A stretch of 64,000 bases of DNA, from NCBI GenBank assembly GCA_965208025.1, contig OZ242302.1:1054001-1118000 (forward strand), written 5' to 3'. This document shows positions 43,775-52,535 of this stretch, in pieces. The position numbers were made by a program, and so were the translations under genes. Below the pieces are notes generated by a model that had not been told where the DNA came from, did not search any database, and saw only the letters and a list, made by a program, of their open reading frames with translations. Position 1 is the stretch's first letter. Every line of letters begins with the position of its first letter. The DNA is from Bin80 sp965208025 (GTDB lineage: Bacteria; Bacteroidota; Rhodothermia; Rhodothermales; Bin80).

Positions 43775-44648
43775 GTTGGTCTGCTCCTCGGCGTGGTTGG
43801 TCAATGCGGTAATCACGAACAACTTTTGTCGTATGTCCTGTCTTGGATGAGAATATATTCATTGAGTTACACTTTGGGCAGGCATACTGCAGAGTTCCCG
43901 TACGGTCTACCCGTCTATTGGGGGCTTCAAAATAATATTTTTGGGTCGCACAATAATAGTCTCCCTTTGAAGGGATAAGCCCATTGATGGGCTTAGGAAG
44001 GCGTTGAACTGCCTGAAAGTACTTGCATACGTCCTTTATCACACAATTTGTGCAGCCGGGGTTCCTAGCAGTACAGGTATATCTCCCATGTAAAATGAAT
44101 AGATGGTGAGCCTGCCCGCGTTCATCTCGGGGAATTATTCGCTTCAAGCCTAACTCAACTTTTATGGGGGTATCCGCTTTTTCAACAAGTCCGATCCGAT
44201 TGGCAACTCGAAAAACATGTGTATCTACAGGTAGTGCATCTTGATCCCCAAATGCAACTGAGGAGACGACCTGTGCGGTCTTTCTACCGACCCCTGGCAG
44301 CTTCATAAGCGAAACCTGATCCTCTGGGAGCTTACCCCCAAACTCCGACATCACCATTGCAGCCATTCCAACTAAATGCTTTGCCTTATTATTGGGATAA
44401 GAGATAGATGCGATGACACGAACAACTTCCTCTGGAGTAGCAGATGCAAGAGATTCGAATGAGGGCCATAAATTGAACAGGGATGGCGTGATCAGGTTAA
44501 CTCGAGCGTCTGTGCACTGTGCAGATAGAATCACAGCCACAATGAGTTCATACTCATTTGAGAATCTGAGTTCTGTTTCTGGACGTGGAGTCACACTTGC
44601 AAGCGCGTCTAATACAATCCTTGCGCGTTTCCTTCTTCCTAAGGACAT
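43764..44648 (-). CDS. nth: Endonuclease III with unusual C-terminal cysteine-containing extension
   Basis: 294 residues versus about 210-220 for typical Nth. The DNA glycosylase/AP-lyase core is complete: helix-hairpin-helix LPGVGRKTAQVV (117-128) with catalytic Lys123, Asp142 in VDTHVFRVANRIGL, and the 4Fe-4S loop C192-x6-C199-x2-C202-x5-C208. It excises oxidised pyrimidines in base-excision repair. Residues about 215-294 are extra: YYCATQKYYF (Cys233) and YACPKCNSMNIF (Cys257/Cys260), then a basic tail (RRGADQHAK). The CxxC could form a zinc ribbon. The extension ends by overlapping the gpmI start. The start is ATG 44648. Confidence 0.92.
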   Translation of the reverse strand: MSLGRRKRARIVLDALASVTPRPETELRFSNEYELIVAVILSAQCTDARVNLITPSLFNLWPSFESLASATPEEVVRVIASISYPNNKAKHLVGMAAMVMSEFGGKLPEDQVSLMKLPGVGRKTAQVVSSVAFGDQDALPVDTHVFRVANRIGLVEKADTPIKVELGLKRIIPRDERGQAHHLFILHGRYTCTARNPGCTNCVIKDVCKYFQAVQRLPKPINGLIPSKGDYYCATQKYYFEAPNRRVDRTGTLQYACPKCNSMNIFSSKTGHTTKVVRDYRIDQPRRGADQHAK

Positions 44649-44663
44649 AAACTTCTTGATGGT

Positions 44664-45845
44664 TTGCGGTTAACTCCTAAACGTCTTATCCTGTTCACCA
44701 TTTTGTTGGCGGTGTGGAATCCCAACAGTGGGTACAGTCAAATCTCAGATTCCGCGAGAGTATCCCTTCTTACACTGTATCCTGGTGAGGAGATCTATGC
44801 ACTCTGGGGACACAGTACCCTCCGGGTTTGGGATCCGCTGACAGGAACAGATATTTCCTACAACTATGGGACCTTTGATTTTCGAAACCCCGTCTCCTTC
44901 ATTGCGCGCTTTGCCTACGGCAAGCTAGACTATTTTCTCTCTCTGCATCATTCGCAGGCCCTACTTGGACATTCCTGGTTATCGGATGGCCGTGGGCTTG
45001 TGGAGCAGGAGCTAAATATGACCGCACAAGAAGTTCGCCTTCTCTATCATTACTTATCATCGGACGCTCTTCCAGAAAACCGTGAATATCGGTACGACTT
45101 TCTGTATGATAATTGCTCTACCCGTATTCTGGACGTATTAGAAAATGCAATGCAAACGAAATTGATTGACACCACATATTCCGGACTTACGTTCCGAGAA
45201 CTCATTCGACCCTACATGAGAAGTTATCCGTTATTAGATGTTGGAATTAATCTGGCGATGGGAATCCCCTCAGATCAGAAGGCTACGAACAGACAACTCA
45301 GCTTTTTGCCAATTGAGCTACAACTATTACTGGAGAATAGTCTTACGAGTGACGGATCTCCTCTGGTTGTTCAAACTGACACCTTGTTTGGCAACCCTGT
45401 TTCTCCTGTTTCAAGGCAACATATGTCATGGGTTACTGGCATGGGATGGGGAATATTCTTCCTTGCATTGGCTTACTTTTTGTATGATGTTCGCAGCCCT
45501 CGGAGGCGAATTTTTGATTTGGCTCTTCTGGGACTCGTAACACTCATTGGATTCATCATCGCATTCTTCTGGTTCGTTTCTCTTCACGAAATCACGCGCC
45601 CCAATCTGAATATTTTGTGGGCATGGCCACTGCATACCATTCCGCTGTTTTTCTCGCGGTATTCCTGGACGCGTTTCTATTGGTGGGCTTCGGGAGGAAG
45701 TGCAGCAATCTTTCTACTGGGTGCGGCTTGGTGTGGACAATCGCTTCCAATGGTAACCCTGCCGATTGCACTAGCAGTGGCACTCAGGTGCTTCATTCTT
45801 GCACGAGTACCGCGTACGGGATTTGAACCCGTGTTACCGGCGTGA
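44664..45845 (+). CDS. DUF4105 / Lnb-type lipoprotein N-acyltransferase-like membrane protein
   Basis: 393 residues. Signal/first helix at about 8-25, then a periplasmic DUF4105 domain (about 28-245) with the catalytic-looking His in ALWGHSTLRV and Cys in YDNCSTRILD, followed by four or five C-terminal transmembrane helices (from about 255). This matches the Lnb family, reported to N-acylate lipoproteins in Bacteroides, filling the role of Lnt (assignment from memory of family descriptions). The start is a TTG at 44664. The last dozen codons (VPRTGFEPVLPA) are the antisense of the tRNA-Glu gene at 45808-45880, so the stop codon lies inside the tRNA. Divergent from nth. Confidence 0.8.
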   Translation: MRLTPKRLILFTILLAVWNPNSGYSQISDSARVSLLTLYPGEEIYALWGHSTLRVWDPLTGTDISYNYGTFDFRNPVSFIARFAYGKLDYFLSLHHSQALLGHSWLSDGRGLVEQELNMTAQEVRLLYHYLSSDALPENREYRYDFLYDNCSTRILDVLENAMQTKLIDTTYSGLTFRELIRPYMRSYPLLDVGINLAMGIPSDQKATNRQLSFLPIELQLLLENSLTSDGSPLVVQTDTLFGNPVSPVSRQHMSWVTGMGWGIFFLALAYFLYDVRSPRRRIFDLALLGLVTLIGFIIAFFWFVSLHEITRPNLNILWAWPLHTIPLFFSRYSWTRFYWWASGGSAAIFLLGAAWCGQSLPMVTLPIALAVALRCFILARVPRTGFEPVLPA

Positions 45846-45880
45846 AAGGCCGGCGTCCTAAACCACTAGACGAACGCGGC
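45808..45880 (-). tRNA. tRNA-Glu (anticodon TTC)
   Basis: On the minus strand a full cloverleaf is seen: acceptor GCCGCGT with ACGCGGT (one G-U pair), anticodon stem CCGGC/GCCGG closing loop CTTTCAC (anticodon TTC), and T-arm CGGGTTCGAATCCCG. The CCA end is not encoded. It overlaps the 3' end of the DUF4105 gene antisense by 38 bp and is followed on the same strand, 12 bp upstream, by tRNA-His. Confidence 0.95.
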
Positions 45881-45892
45881 AAAATGTATTTG

Positions 45893-45967
45893 GGTGACCG
45901 AGGGGACTTGAACCCCCGACCTCCAGGGCCACAACCTGGCGCTCTAACCGCCTGAGCTACGGTCACC
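45893..45967 (-). tRNA. tRNA-His (anticodon GTG)
   Basis: Cloverleaf on the minus strand: acceptor GTGACCG/CGGTCAC with the His-specific G-1 opposite C73, anticodon stem CCAGG/CCTGG closing TTGTGGC (anticodon GTG), T-arm GGGGGTTCAAGTCCCCT. The extra 5' G encoded in the gene is the typical identity element. It is transcribed before tRNA-Glu, 12 bp apart. Confidence 0.96.
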
Positions 45968-46136
45968 GTTTATCAGAGGATAGCAACTGATTGCTTTTAC
46001 AATTGCAGAGATCTAAAGTTTAATAAGATTCACATTACTCTGGCTAACAAAGCCTCCATGAAGCAAGGCACCCTTTGCGTGTGACTGATCCTCTGTTTCC
46101 CTTCTGAACAAGAAGAACCTAAGGATCACTGCCTCG

Positions 46137-46601
46137 TCACATCTCCCGAACTAGTACTCCTCTCACTGAGATATCCCCGCAGGCATCTGTCACAGCACTC
46201 TGTTGGATACGAAGATTGTCCCCCGAAAATGTGAGCGACGAACTTGTCGTAGTGATCTGACCACAGGTTGGGTCTCTATAAGATCCCAAAGATCCACCCG
46301 CCGTAGGAGAGAAAAAGCCAGTTGCATTGATTTCCCCCGTAACCGCAGCTATATCGGACACGTCACCTAATAAATTTATCGTCCCGCTGATCGTGAGCGT
46401 AGAGCCAGACTGTACGACATTGTAACGAGCCCGTGCGGTCTCAGTAAGTCGGAGATCACGCAAAGTTAATTCGTAAATCAAATCTCCCGAGTAAGTGCCA
46501 GCAACCTGTGGAAGATCGGGCTCGCCTCCTGAATCACATGAGATCTGAGTGAATAATAGGAGTGTTAAGAGAAAGGTAGAAAATCGTATTGTGTTTCGCA
46601 T
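46137..46601 (-). CDS. Small predicted lipoprotein, 154 aa
   Basis: The N-terminus is a classic lipoprotein signal: basic start (MRNTIRF), hydrophobic core and lipobox FTQISC (Cys at about residue 22). The mature part is beta-rich, Ser/Thr/Gly-rich (GTYSGDLIYELTLRDL; SGTINLLGD; LTFSGDNLRIQQS) and contains two further Cys (about 113 and 141) that could form a disulfide. It resembles the short lipocalin-like or beta-sandwich lipoproteins common in Bacteroidota, but no family is recognised. Downstream of the porZ-ribH pair, separate transcription likely. Confidence 0.7.
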   Translation of the reverse strand: MRNTIRFSTFLLTLLLFTQISCDSGGEPDLPQVAGTYSGDLIYELTLRDLRLTETARARYNVVQSGSTLTISGTINLLGDVSDIAAVTGEINATGFFSPTAGGSLGSYRDPTCGQITTTSSSLTFSGDNLRIQQSAVTDACGDISVRGVLVREM

Positions 46602-46885
46602 AATAACATAAATAGGGTGTAACTGAAAATATTCGATATGGATGGAAGCGTATACTCACGTTCCTTCCACAGATATAAAATAGATCATTTTTCACAGGAC
46701 AATATACAACATCTGTCCTACTGGACTGTAATCGTCTTTCCATGTCCTTAGGGCTTCCACGATTCGCGTAACCTGTCTGGGACAACCCCAAGATCTGATG
46801 CAATGCTATACGGAAGAGGATCTGATGCTCAGGAAAAAAAGTTTTTCGATAGAAAAAATGAATACCCGTAAATTACAACCAATAC
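46602..46885. other. Intergenic stretch, nothing recognised
   Basis: About 285 bp between porZ and the small lipoprotein gene. AT-rich; no gene and no clear terminator. Confidence 0.35.
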
Positions 46886-49231
46886 TTAATTGATGATTGC
46901 AACTTTCCCGTACGCTACTCCCTCATTATTTTTCCCCAAAGCCACAATCAAATACATTCCCGAGGGCACTAACTTTCCATCCTGATCTCGTCCATCCCAA
47001 AGACCTCGCCCACCACGAGTCTGGAAACGACGGACTAATTCACCATGTACAGCCAGGATGGAGAGTTCGGTTTCAGCGACCAAACCCTCTATGTATATTT
47101 GTGGATTCGGATCAGAAGATAGTTGAACTGGATTCGGATAGATGAACAGGTTTTCGGTTCGCTCGGCTGGTTTGATCGCATCACTCAGCAGGCTGATTAA
47201 TCCTTTATCCGTCCCAAGAAAAACTCGACCGCTCAACTCCTCAACAGCGATCGTGGTTACCATGTCTGAAAGAAGTGGAGAGTTTTCGGTCGTATAGTGT
47301 GCCTGCATCCCGAATCCACCATTTTCCGAAATTAGATAGACCCCATCAGGGGTGGCCATCCACAATCTGTTAGAGGGATCCACCACAACATCATGAACAG
47401 GTAATCCCCTAAGCACAAAAGTGCCTAACTCCCGCTGCTGCCAGACAGGCCAAACAGCTTCCGTAGACCCACCAGTTGCGGCGAACGAACTGGTTTGAAA
47501 ATAAGCTGGACCACCGCTTGTACCGACCCATACACGACCAGATAAATCTTCCGTAATGGCATAGATCTGTGAACCTGGAAGTCCCGTCCCGTTTGATCCA
47601 GGTGTTGAATAATAGGTACACTGATCGTCTGATATATCTGAGGGTGTGGCATTTGTATCCAGAATCAGTATTCCACGAGTATTATTGAGGTTTCCTCGAT
47701 CTCTCAGAATAATCCACTTGATTCCGTTTGAATCAATGAAGATATCTCCCAACGCACTGGTCTGAGGTGCACGACCGCACTGTGGAGGGGGTAAAGCAGT
47801 CCAGGAACCATCCGCAGTCCGCACATGTAACGGAGTGGGAGAGATCGTATTGGTAACCCAGAGAGTCCCATCTTCTTCTCTGCCGATTCCGCCAACAATT
47901 ACGAAACCTTGCGTACCAGAGGCAGGAAGAAGTGTGGAGTTTGTCTGATCAAAGACTGATACCTCTCCATCAGAGGATACCCGTGCCAAGCCCCCACCAC
48001 GTGAAGCAGACCAAGCATTCCCCATCCCATCAACATGTACTCGCCAAAAGCTTCCCCGATCACTCAATTCCTCTACAAACCGAGTCGTAAAGTTTGTCCA
48101 GATCCCATCAGGATCCATACGATAAAATCCTGATTGGGAGATTCCAAGTTGGGCAGCTGCCCACAGGCTCCCGTCTGGTGCAGTTGTTAAGTCTCCGAAC
48201 GGAGAGTCAAATGGCCCCTCTGGATAAAGGTCTCCACTTATGAGATCTAATGATGGTGAATCAGTCTCATTCACATAATGATTCAATCCACTAACGGCAT
48301 CTCCGAGCCATACATTACCACTATTATCTGTTGCAACCGAGCGTAAGTCATCAAATCCGCTAACAGGTATCGTCTGTCTACCACCAGAATCATAGGCTCT
48401 AAATCGGAATTGGGTAACTGCTACGAGTCTATCTCCAAGAATATCAAGGTCACGGATCGCACGAGTACTACTAACCACCGACTCATAGCTTGCGTCAGGT
48501 CTCCGCCTCCCCAACCCAAGTGCAGTACCAACATACAGTTGATCATGGTGATACATGATTGAAGTTACTGAGGAACTGGGGATAATATCTGCTTCGGAGA
48601 CCCAACTGTTTGGATCCTGCAAACTTTTGCCTCGAAGTGGAGCATAGGCAATACCCTCATCCGTAGCGACCCATAATCCAATCCCACCACTTGGAATCTC
48701 GGCAGCAATCACATCATTCACCGCAATGGCGGCGGGTAGCGAACCCAACCTGCTGTAGGTATCTCGAACTTCATTGCGAACTGGATCAAAGATAACCAAT
48801 CCGAATCCCGTCGCAATTAATAAGCTATCTCCAAGGATATTCAATTCGTTAATAACCTTAGATGGGAATCGCTCACTTCGGAAGATATCAAAAAATGTAT
48901 CCACCTGACCAGAGGTCGGATTTAGTCGGTCAAATACACCATCTGCATATCCAACCCAGAGGAGTTGTCTTTTGGAATCCCATGTGATCGCCTGCACATT
49001 CACATCATAAAGACCTTCGGCAGCGGTGTAGCGATCAATCTCTCCACTTTCGGGATCATACCGAAAAATCCCACCGGTTGAGGCAACCCAGACGAACCCT
49101 TCCCCAGAAGAAAGGCTGGTAACCTCACGAGCACTAGTGTGCGCGGTCCATGAGCCTACCGACTGCCCGAGGACGGAAGGGATACAAAAGAGTACAAGCA
49201 AACCGGCCCAGACGCATTGGGTTGGCTTCAT
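46886..49231 (-). CDS. porZ: PorZ-like protein: two-component-regulator-type propellers with T9SS sorting domain
   Basis: 781 residues. Signal peptide (about 1-22, ending VLGQ), then two seven-bladed-type beta-propellers made of two_component_regulator propeller repeats (for example LWVGYADGVFDRLNPTSG; VWVGTSGGPAYF; LWMATPDGVYLI). The C-terminal beta-sandwich sorting domain begins NLFIYPNPVQLSSDP and ends GVAYGKVAIIN. Porphyromonas PorZ is a type IX secretion system component of the attachment complex; the layout matches. Symbol is inferred from architecture and not from other T9SS genes nearby. Its start overlaps the ribH stop by 4 bp (ATGA). Confidence 0.82.
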   Translation of the reverse strand: MKPTQCVWAGLLVLFCIPSVLGQSVGSWTAHTSAREVTSLSSGEGFVWVASTGGIFRYDPESGEIDRYTAAEGLYDVNVQAITWDSKRQLLWVGYADGVFDRLNPTSGQVDTFFDIFRSERFPSKVINELNILGDSLLIATGFGLVIFDPVRNEVRDTYSRLGSLPAAIAVNDVIAAEIPSGGIGLWVATDEGIAYAPLRGKSLQDPNSWVSEADIIPSSSVTSIMYHHDQLYVGTALGLGRRRPDASYESVVSSTRAIRDLDILGDRLVAVTQFRFRAYDSGGRQTIPVSGFDDLRSVATDNSGNVWLGDAVSGLNHYVNETDSPSLDLISGDLYPEGPFDSPFGDLTTAPDGSLWAAAQLGISQSGFYRMDPDGIWTNFTTRFVEELSDRGSFWRVHVDGMGNAWSASRGGGLARVSSDGEVSVFDQTNSTLLPASGTQGFVIVGGIGREEDGTLWVTNTISPTPLHVRTADGSWTALPPPQCGRAPQTSALGDIFIDSNGIKWIILRDRGNLNNTRGILILDTNATPSDISDDQCTYYSTPGSNGTGLPGSQIYAITEDLSGRVWVGTSGGPAYFQTSSFAATGGSTEAVWPVWQQRELGTFVLRGLPVHDVVVDPSNRLWMATPDGVYLISENGGFGMQAHYTTENSPLLSDMVTTIAVEELSGRVFLGTDKGLISLLSDAIKPAERTENLFIYPNPVQLSSDPNPQIYIEGLVAETELSILAVHGELVRRFQTRGGRGLWDGRDQDGKLVPSGMYLIVALGKNNEGVAYGKVAIIN

Positions 49232-49758
49232 TCGGAGGACAACTGTTGAAATTTTCGGAGTAACCCTGCCATTTCCAGCGCTGCCAGTCCTGCTTCCCTC
49301 CCTTTGTTCTTCAGATTAGGTTTAGAACGCTGCTGTGCTTCTTCTTCATTGTTTGTCGCAATGACCCCAAGTGCGAGAGGAATTCCAGTGTTAAGTCCTA
49401 CCGCCTGTATACCTCTGGCCGTTGTATCACTAATAAGCTCAAAATGATAGGTCTGCCCACGAATAATGGCCCCCAAAGCAATCAACGCATCGTAGATATT
49501 TGAACGAATCATTTGATCCGCGACGAGGGGCAACTCAATTGCACCTGGGCACCATGCAACGTCAATATTTTTCACTTGATGTAAGGAGAGTACTTCTAGA
49601 CAACCATCTAAGAGACCTTGGGTAATGGATTCGTTGTATCTACTAACAACAATCCCAAACCTTGCATTTTCTGGCTGATCAAGATCGCCTGTGATGATGT
49701 TCACGCTGGGCAAACTATCTGGACTTGATAGTTGCGAATCTGTATCTGTCATGGACAT
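49228..49758 (-). CDS. ribH: 6,7-dimethyl-8-ribityllumazine synthase
   Basis: 176 residues, about 20 more than usual owing to an N-terminal acidic leader. The penultimate riboflavin enzyme condenses the pyrimidine and dihydroxybutanone phosphate and forms an icosahedral or pentameric shell. Hallmarks: FGIVVSRYNESITQGLLDG, WCPGAIELPL, ALGAIIRGQTYHFE with the catalytic His, and GLNTGIPLALGVIATNNEEEA. The following porZ overlaps its stop (ATGA), an unusual pairing that probably only reflects shared transcription. Confidence 0.96.
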   Translation of the reverse strand: MSMTDTDSQLSSPDSLPSVNIITGDLDQPENARFGIVVSRYNESITQGLLDGCLEVLSLHQVKNIDVAWCPGAIELPLVADQMIRSNIYDALIALGAIIRGQTYHFELISDTTARGIQAVGLNTGIPLALGVIATNNEEEAQQRSKPNLKNKGREAGLAALEMAGLLRKFQQLSSE

Positions 49759-50221
49759 TCTTTACAAGAATTAGATGTATACCTAATTGTCTATAATGTG
49801 GTTCTTATCCCCAAATAATGCAGAGGGAGGTGACAATTCGTTTTGTACCCAATTGGTTTATCTATAGTTGGTACCATTATTGAATCATTCCTACCCCTCG
49901 CAAGCATCAGGTCACAGACAAATTCCATGTGAAATTTTGAGTGATCAACTTTTTGAATGATTTGAATCACCTCTTCGCAAGGATGAATGATATGAACTTA
50001 ATGGTTACCCTAAATTGCTACTCCAACCTATTCTAATTATCCGTTAGTCTCCTATGAAATAATACTTTGGGGTTGACTGTTTGATTCAAGAATGAATTCA
50101 ATCACTCAGGAGTGCCGCGGTCATTCAATTCCGAACAGATCATCCACTGAGGATCCTATTGATCGGACATTACAGTACAAAATAGTGTATATCATGCATT
50201 CCAAATGCATAATGCACACCC
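49759..50221. other. Intergenic stretch, nothing recognised
   Basis: About 460 bp marking the border between the housekeeping block and the accessory region. AT-rich, no gene, no clear repeats. Confidence 0.35.
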
Positions 50222-51445
50222 ATGGAGCATAAATATATTCCTCGCTCTCTCGAGCCTGCAATTATAAACGCGGCATCTGAGTTTCCTGCGGTTGTTTTGA
50301 CTGGCCCTCGCCAGTCTGGAAAGACTACTTTGTTGAAGAAAATATTTGGCCAGAAGTATGGATATATTTCTGTTGAACTTCCAGATGTCCGAGAAGCCGC
50401 TACTACTGATCCGCGTGGATTTTTGGAGCAGTACCATCAACCGGTAATCATTGATGAAATCCAGTATGCTCCAGATCTACTTCACTACATCAAGGAAAAG
50501 ATTGATCTAGACCGAAGCCAGCCTGGCCAGTATCTCCTGACAGGATCTCAGAACCTTCTTCTTGCGGAGAAAATCACTGAATCATTAGCAGGGCGTGCTG
50601 CGATCCTACGACTCCTACCCCTGTCAAGACGGGAATGGGCTGGCTTTCTTGATCAGCCTCTCATCTGGGAAAATTTGCAAGATGGAGCTTCAAAGAATAA
50701 GGAGGGATTCCGTCACCTTTGGAATAGTTTTCTTCGTGGGGGGTACCCTGAATTGACGGTTGATCATAACCGTGACATATCCTTATGGCATGCGAGCTAT
50801 ATTCAGACCTATCTTGAACGTGATGTACGAACCTTACGCCAAGTAGGTGACCTTACGCAGTATCAATCATTTCTGCGTATACTAGCCTCGCGAAGTGGTC
50901 AACTGCTCAATATGACAGGGCTCAGCCGTGATCTCGGAGTTGCGGTCAATACGGTCAAAGCTTGGTTATCCATCTTGGAGGCTACCTACCAAATCACTGT
51001 ATTACGTCCATACCATGCCAACATTGGTAAACGATTAGTCAAGACTCCAAAGGTTTACTTCTCTGATGTTGGCACTCTCTGTCATCTTGTGGGTCTGCAA
51101 GATCCTTTGCATGCTGCCGCTGGTCCTATGGGAGGTGCGATTCTTGAGACGGCGGTCCTCTCTGAGATCGTTCGGACGCTAACGCACAGAGGAGATCAGC
51201 CGCAGATCTATTTTTGGCGAACTGTCGCTGGTTTGGAGGTTGATTTTATTGTTCAGACAGATCAGGTGCTAATTCCAATTGAAGTAAAATTGTCTTCAAC
51301 TCCCCACCCCTCAATGGCATCTTCTATTCAGGTTCTTCAACAAGACTTCGGAGATATTATGTTATCCGGATACGTGATACACCCTGGTGATATTCAATTA
51401 CCACTGGGGAAGAAAGTCACTGCAATACCTTTTGGCACTTTGTAG
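50222..51445 (+). CDS. AAA ATPase with DUF4143 domain
   Basis: 407 residues. N-terminal AAA_14 domain: Walker A VLTGPRQSGKTTLLKK (25-40), Walker B PVIIDEIQYAPDLL, sensor-like LLTGSQNLLL. C-terminal DUF4143 domain with the winged-helix segment NMTGLSRDLGVAVNTVKAWL and a PD-(D/E)xK-like region VDFIVQTDQVLIPIEVKL, whose DFI…EVK pattern is known for this family. Such proteins are widespread, often in accessory regions, with unclear function (suggested roles in toxin or mobile-element contexts). It is not coupled to neighbours. Intact. Confidence 0.88.
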   Translation: MEHKYIPRSLEPAIINAASEFPAVVLTGPRQSGKTTLLKKIFGQKYGYISVELPDVREAATTDPRGFLEQYHQPVIIDEIQYAPDLLHYIKEKIDLDRSQPGQYLLTGSQNLLLAEKITESLAGRAAILRLLPLSRREWAGFLDQPLIWENLQDGASKNKEGFRHLWNSFLRGGYPELTVDHNRDISLWHASYIQTYLERDVRTLRQVGDLTQYQSFLRILASRSGQLLNMTGLSRDLGVAVNTVKAWLSILEATYQITVLRPYHANIGKRLVKTPKVYFSDVGTLCHLVGLQDPLHAAAGPMGGAILETAVLSEIVRTLTHRGDQPQIYFWRTVAGLEVDFIVQTDQVLIPIEVKLSSTPHPSMASSIQVLQQDFGDIMLSGYVIHPGDIQLPLGKKVTAIPFGTL

Positions 51446-51670
51446 TAGAATAAATTGGTTAGTGGTAGGCATCGTCTACCGATGTTACATTGCAATTGTA
51501 CTAATCACTCATGATTAAGGTAGCTTGCATCACAAAAATTGACACCAAGGACTCATTGAAATCCATAAAAATACTCGTTGTTTCAGAAATCCAGTCCTGA
51601 ATCAGACCCTCTAAATTAACGTGGGTTGTTTCCTTTAAGCCCCTGTTTCTATGTCAAGATTACGATAATA

Positions 51671-52314
51671 ATGCAAGACATCCGAACCATCTATGAGAAT
51701 TATTGCGCAAACCACCACAGTAAGCGGGATGGCACTCAATTACTGAATCTGTCTCCTGAAACAATCCGCAATTACCTGCGACGGTCAGTATCTGGTAGAC
51801 TCTTCTGGCGGTTACCAGACGAACTGACGATCATGTGTTGGATTTTTTCCAAATCAAGTTCCTGTTTCCTAATGACCTCAACCGACTGGGGAGAATGTCC
51901 ATTAGCAGTTGGCCAAAAAAGGGACGATTACGGTGCGCAATTACACGACTGGGATGGCTAGGGATTCACCTCGCCAACTCAGAGCCAATAATCAGATCTC
52001 TTCCAGTTGTTGGAGGATCGGATTCACAAACGTTCCATAATTGCAACCAGTCAATTACCTGTTGAACACTGGCATGAAACGTTGGACAATCCAACCATTG
52101 CCGATGCACTTCTGGATTGTCTCGTACCCACGGCCGGTATCGGATTCAACTTGAAGGAGACTCCCTCCGAATACAGCCCGAGTAGCTTTCAAGTTAATCG
52201 TACGATACATGAACAGAATAGACTCATTTCAACGACAAAATCAATGAATCATGCAAGCAGATGAAAAATCGCCAAGTGCGCAACTTAAATCTAACAAGTG
52301 AGCAACTTAAATCT
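51671..52314 (+). mobile_element. IS21-family remnant: istA start fused to istB end
   Basis: The piece from 51671 encodes an IstA-like N-terminus (MQDIRTIYENYCANHHSKRD, then LSPETIRNYLRRSV, the helix-turn-helix) that soon loses frame. From about 51984 the sequence reads as the end of IstB (DLFQLLEDRIHKRSIIATSQ, then LPVEHWHETLDNPTIADALL). The whole middle of the element (istA catalytic part, istB ATP-binding part) is therefore deleted. Two 19-bp repeats, AAGTGcGCAACTTAAATCT (52274-52292) and AAGTGaGCAACTTAAATCT (52296-52314), 22 bp apart, match the multiple terminal sites of IS21 elements. It is distinct from the IS21 copy at 55037-57833. Confidence 0.8.
52274..52314. repeat. Two tandem 19-bp IS21-terminus repeats
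   Basis: Units at 52274-52292 and 52296-52314 differ at a single base; the period is 22 bp. They resemble the transposase-binding repeats found inside IS21 ends. Confidence 0.75.
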
Positions 52315-52535
52315 CAAACGGTGCACAAACAAATCTCACTACACAGTTTTGTACTCACGGATCAAAATGAATCCAGTCCCAAACTTGGGATAGAATGAAA
52401 TCCGTAACTTTATGGCACAAAAAAAATGGTGAACTTGGATGAAGTGACCGATTGTTGAAACAATTGTACACCTTCCTCCTGTTGCGCTTTCAGGTGTTTT
52501 AGGATATAGTTCTATGTGCAGTGCAGAAAATGAGG
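52315..52535. other. Short gap, nothing recognised
   Basis: About 220 bp between the IS21 remnant and the 3' end of the broken methylase gene. No gene, no clear hairpin. Confidence 0.3.

Noticed and set aside
45801..45845. The tail of the DUF4105 protein (RTGFEPV) as a real conserved domain
   Set aside because: It is the antisense of the tRNA-Glu T-arm and arises in any genome with such overlap.
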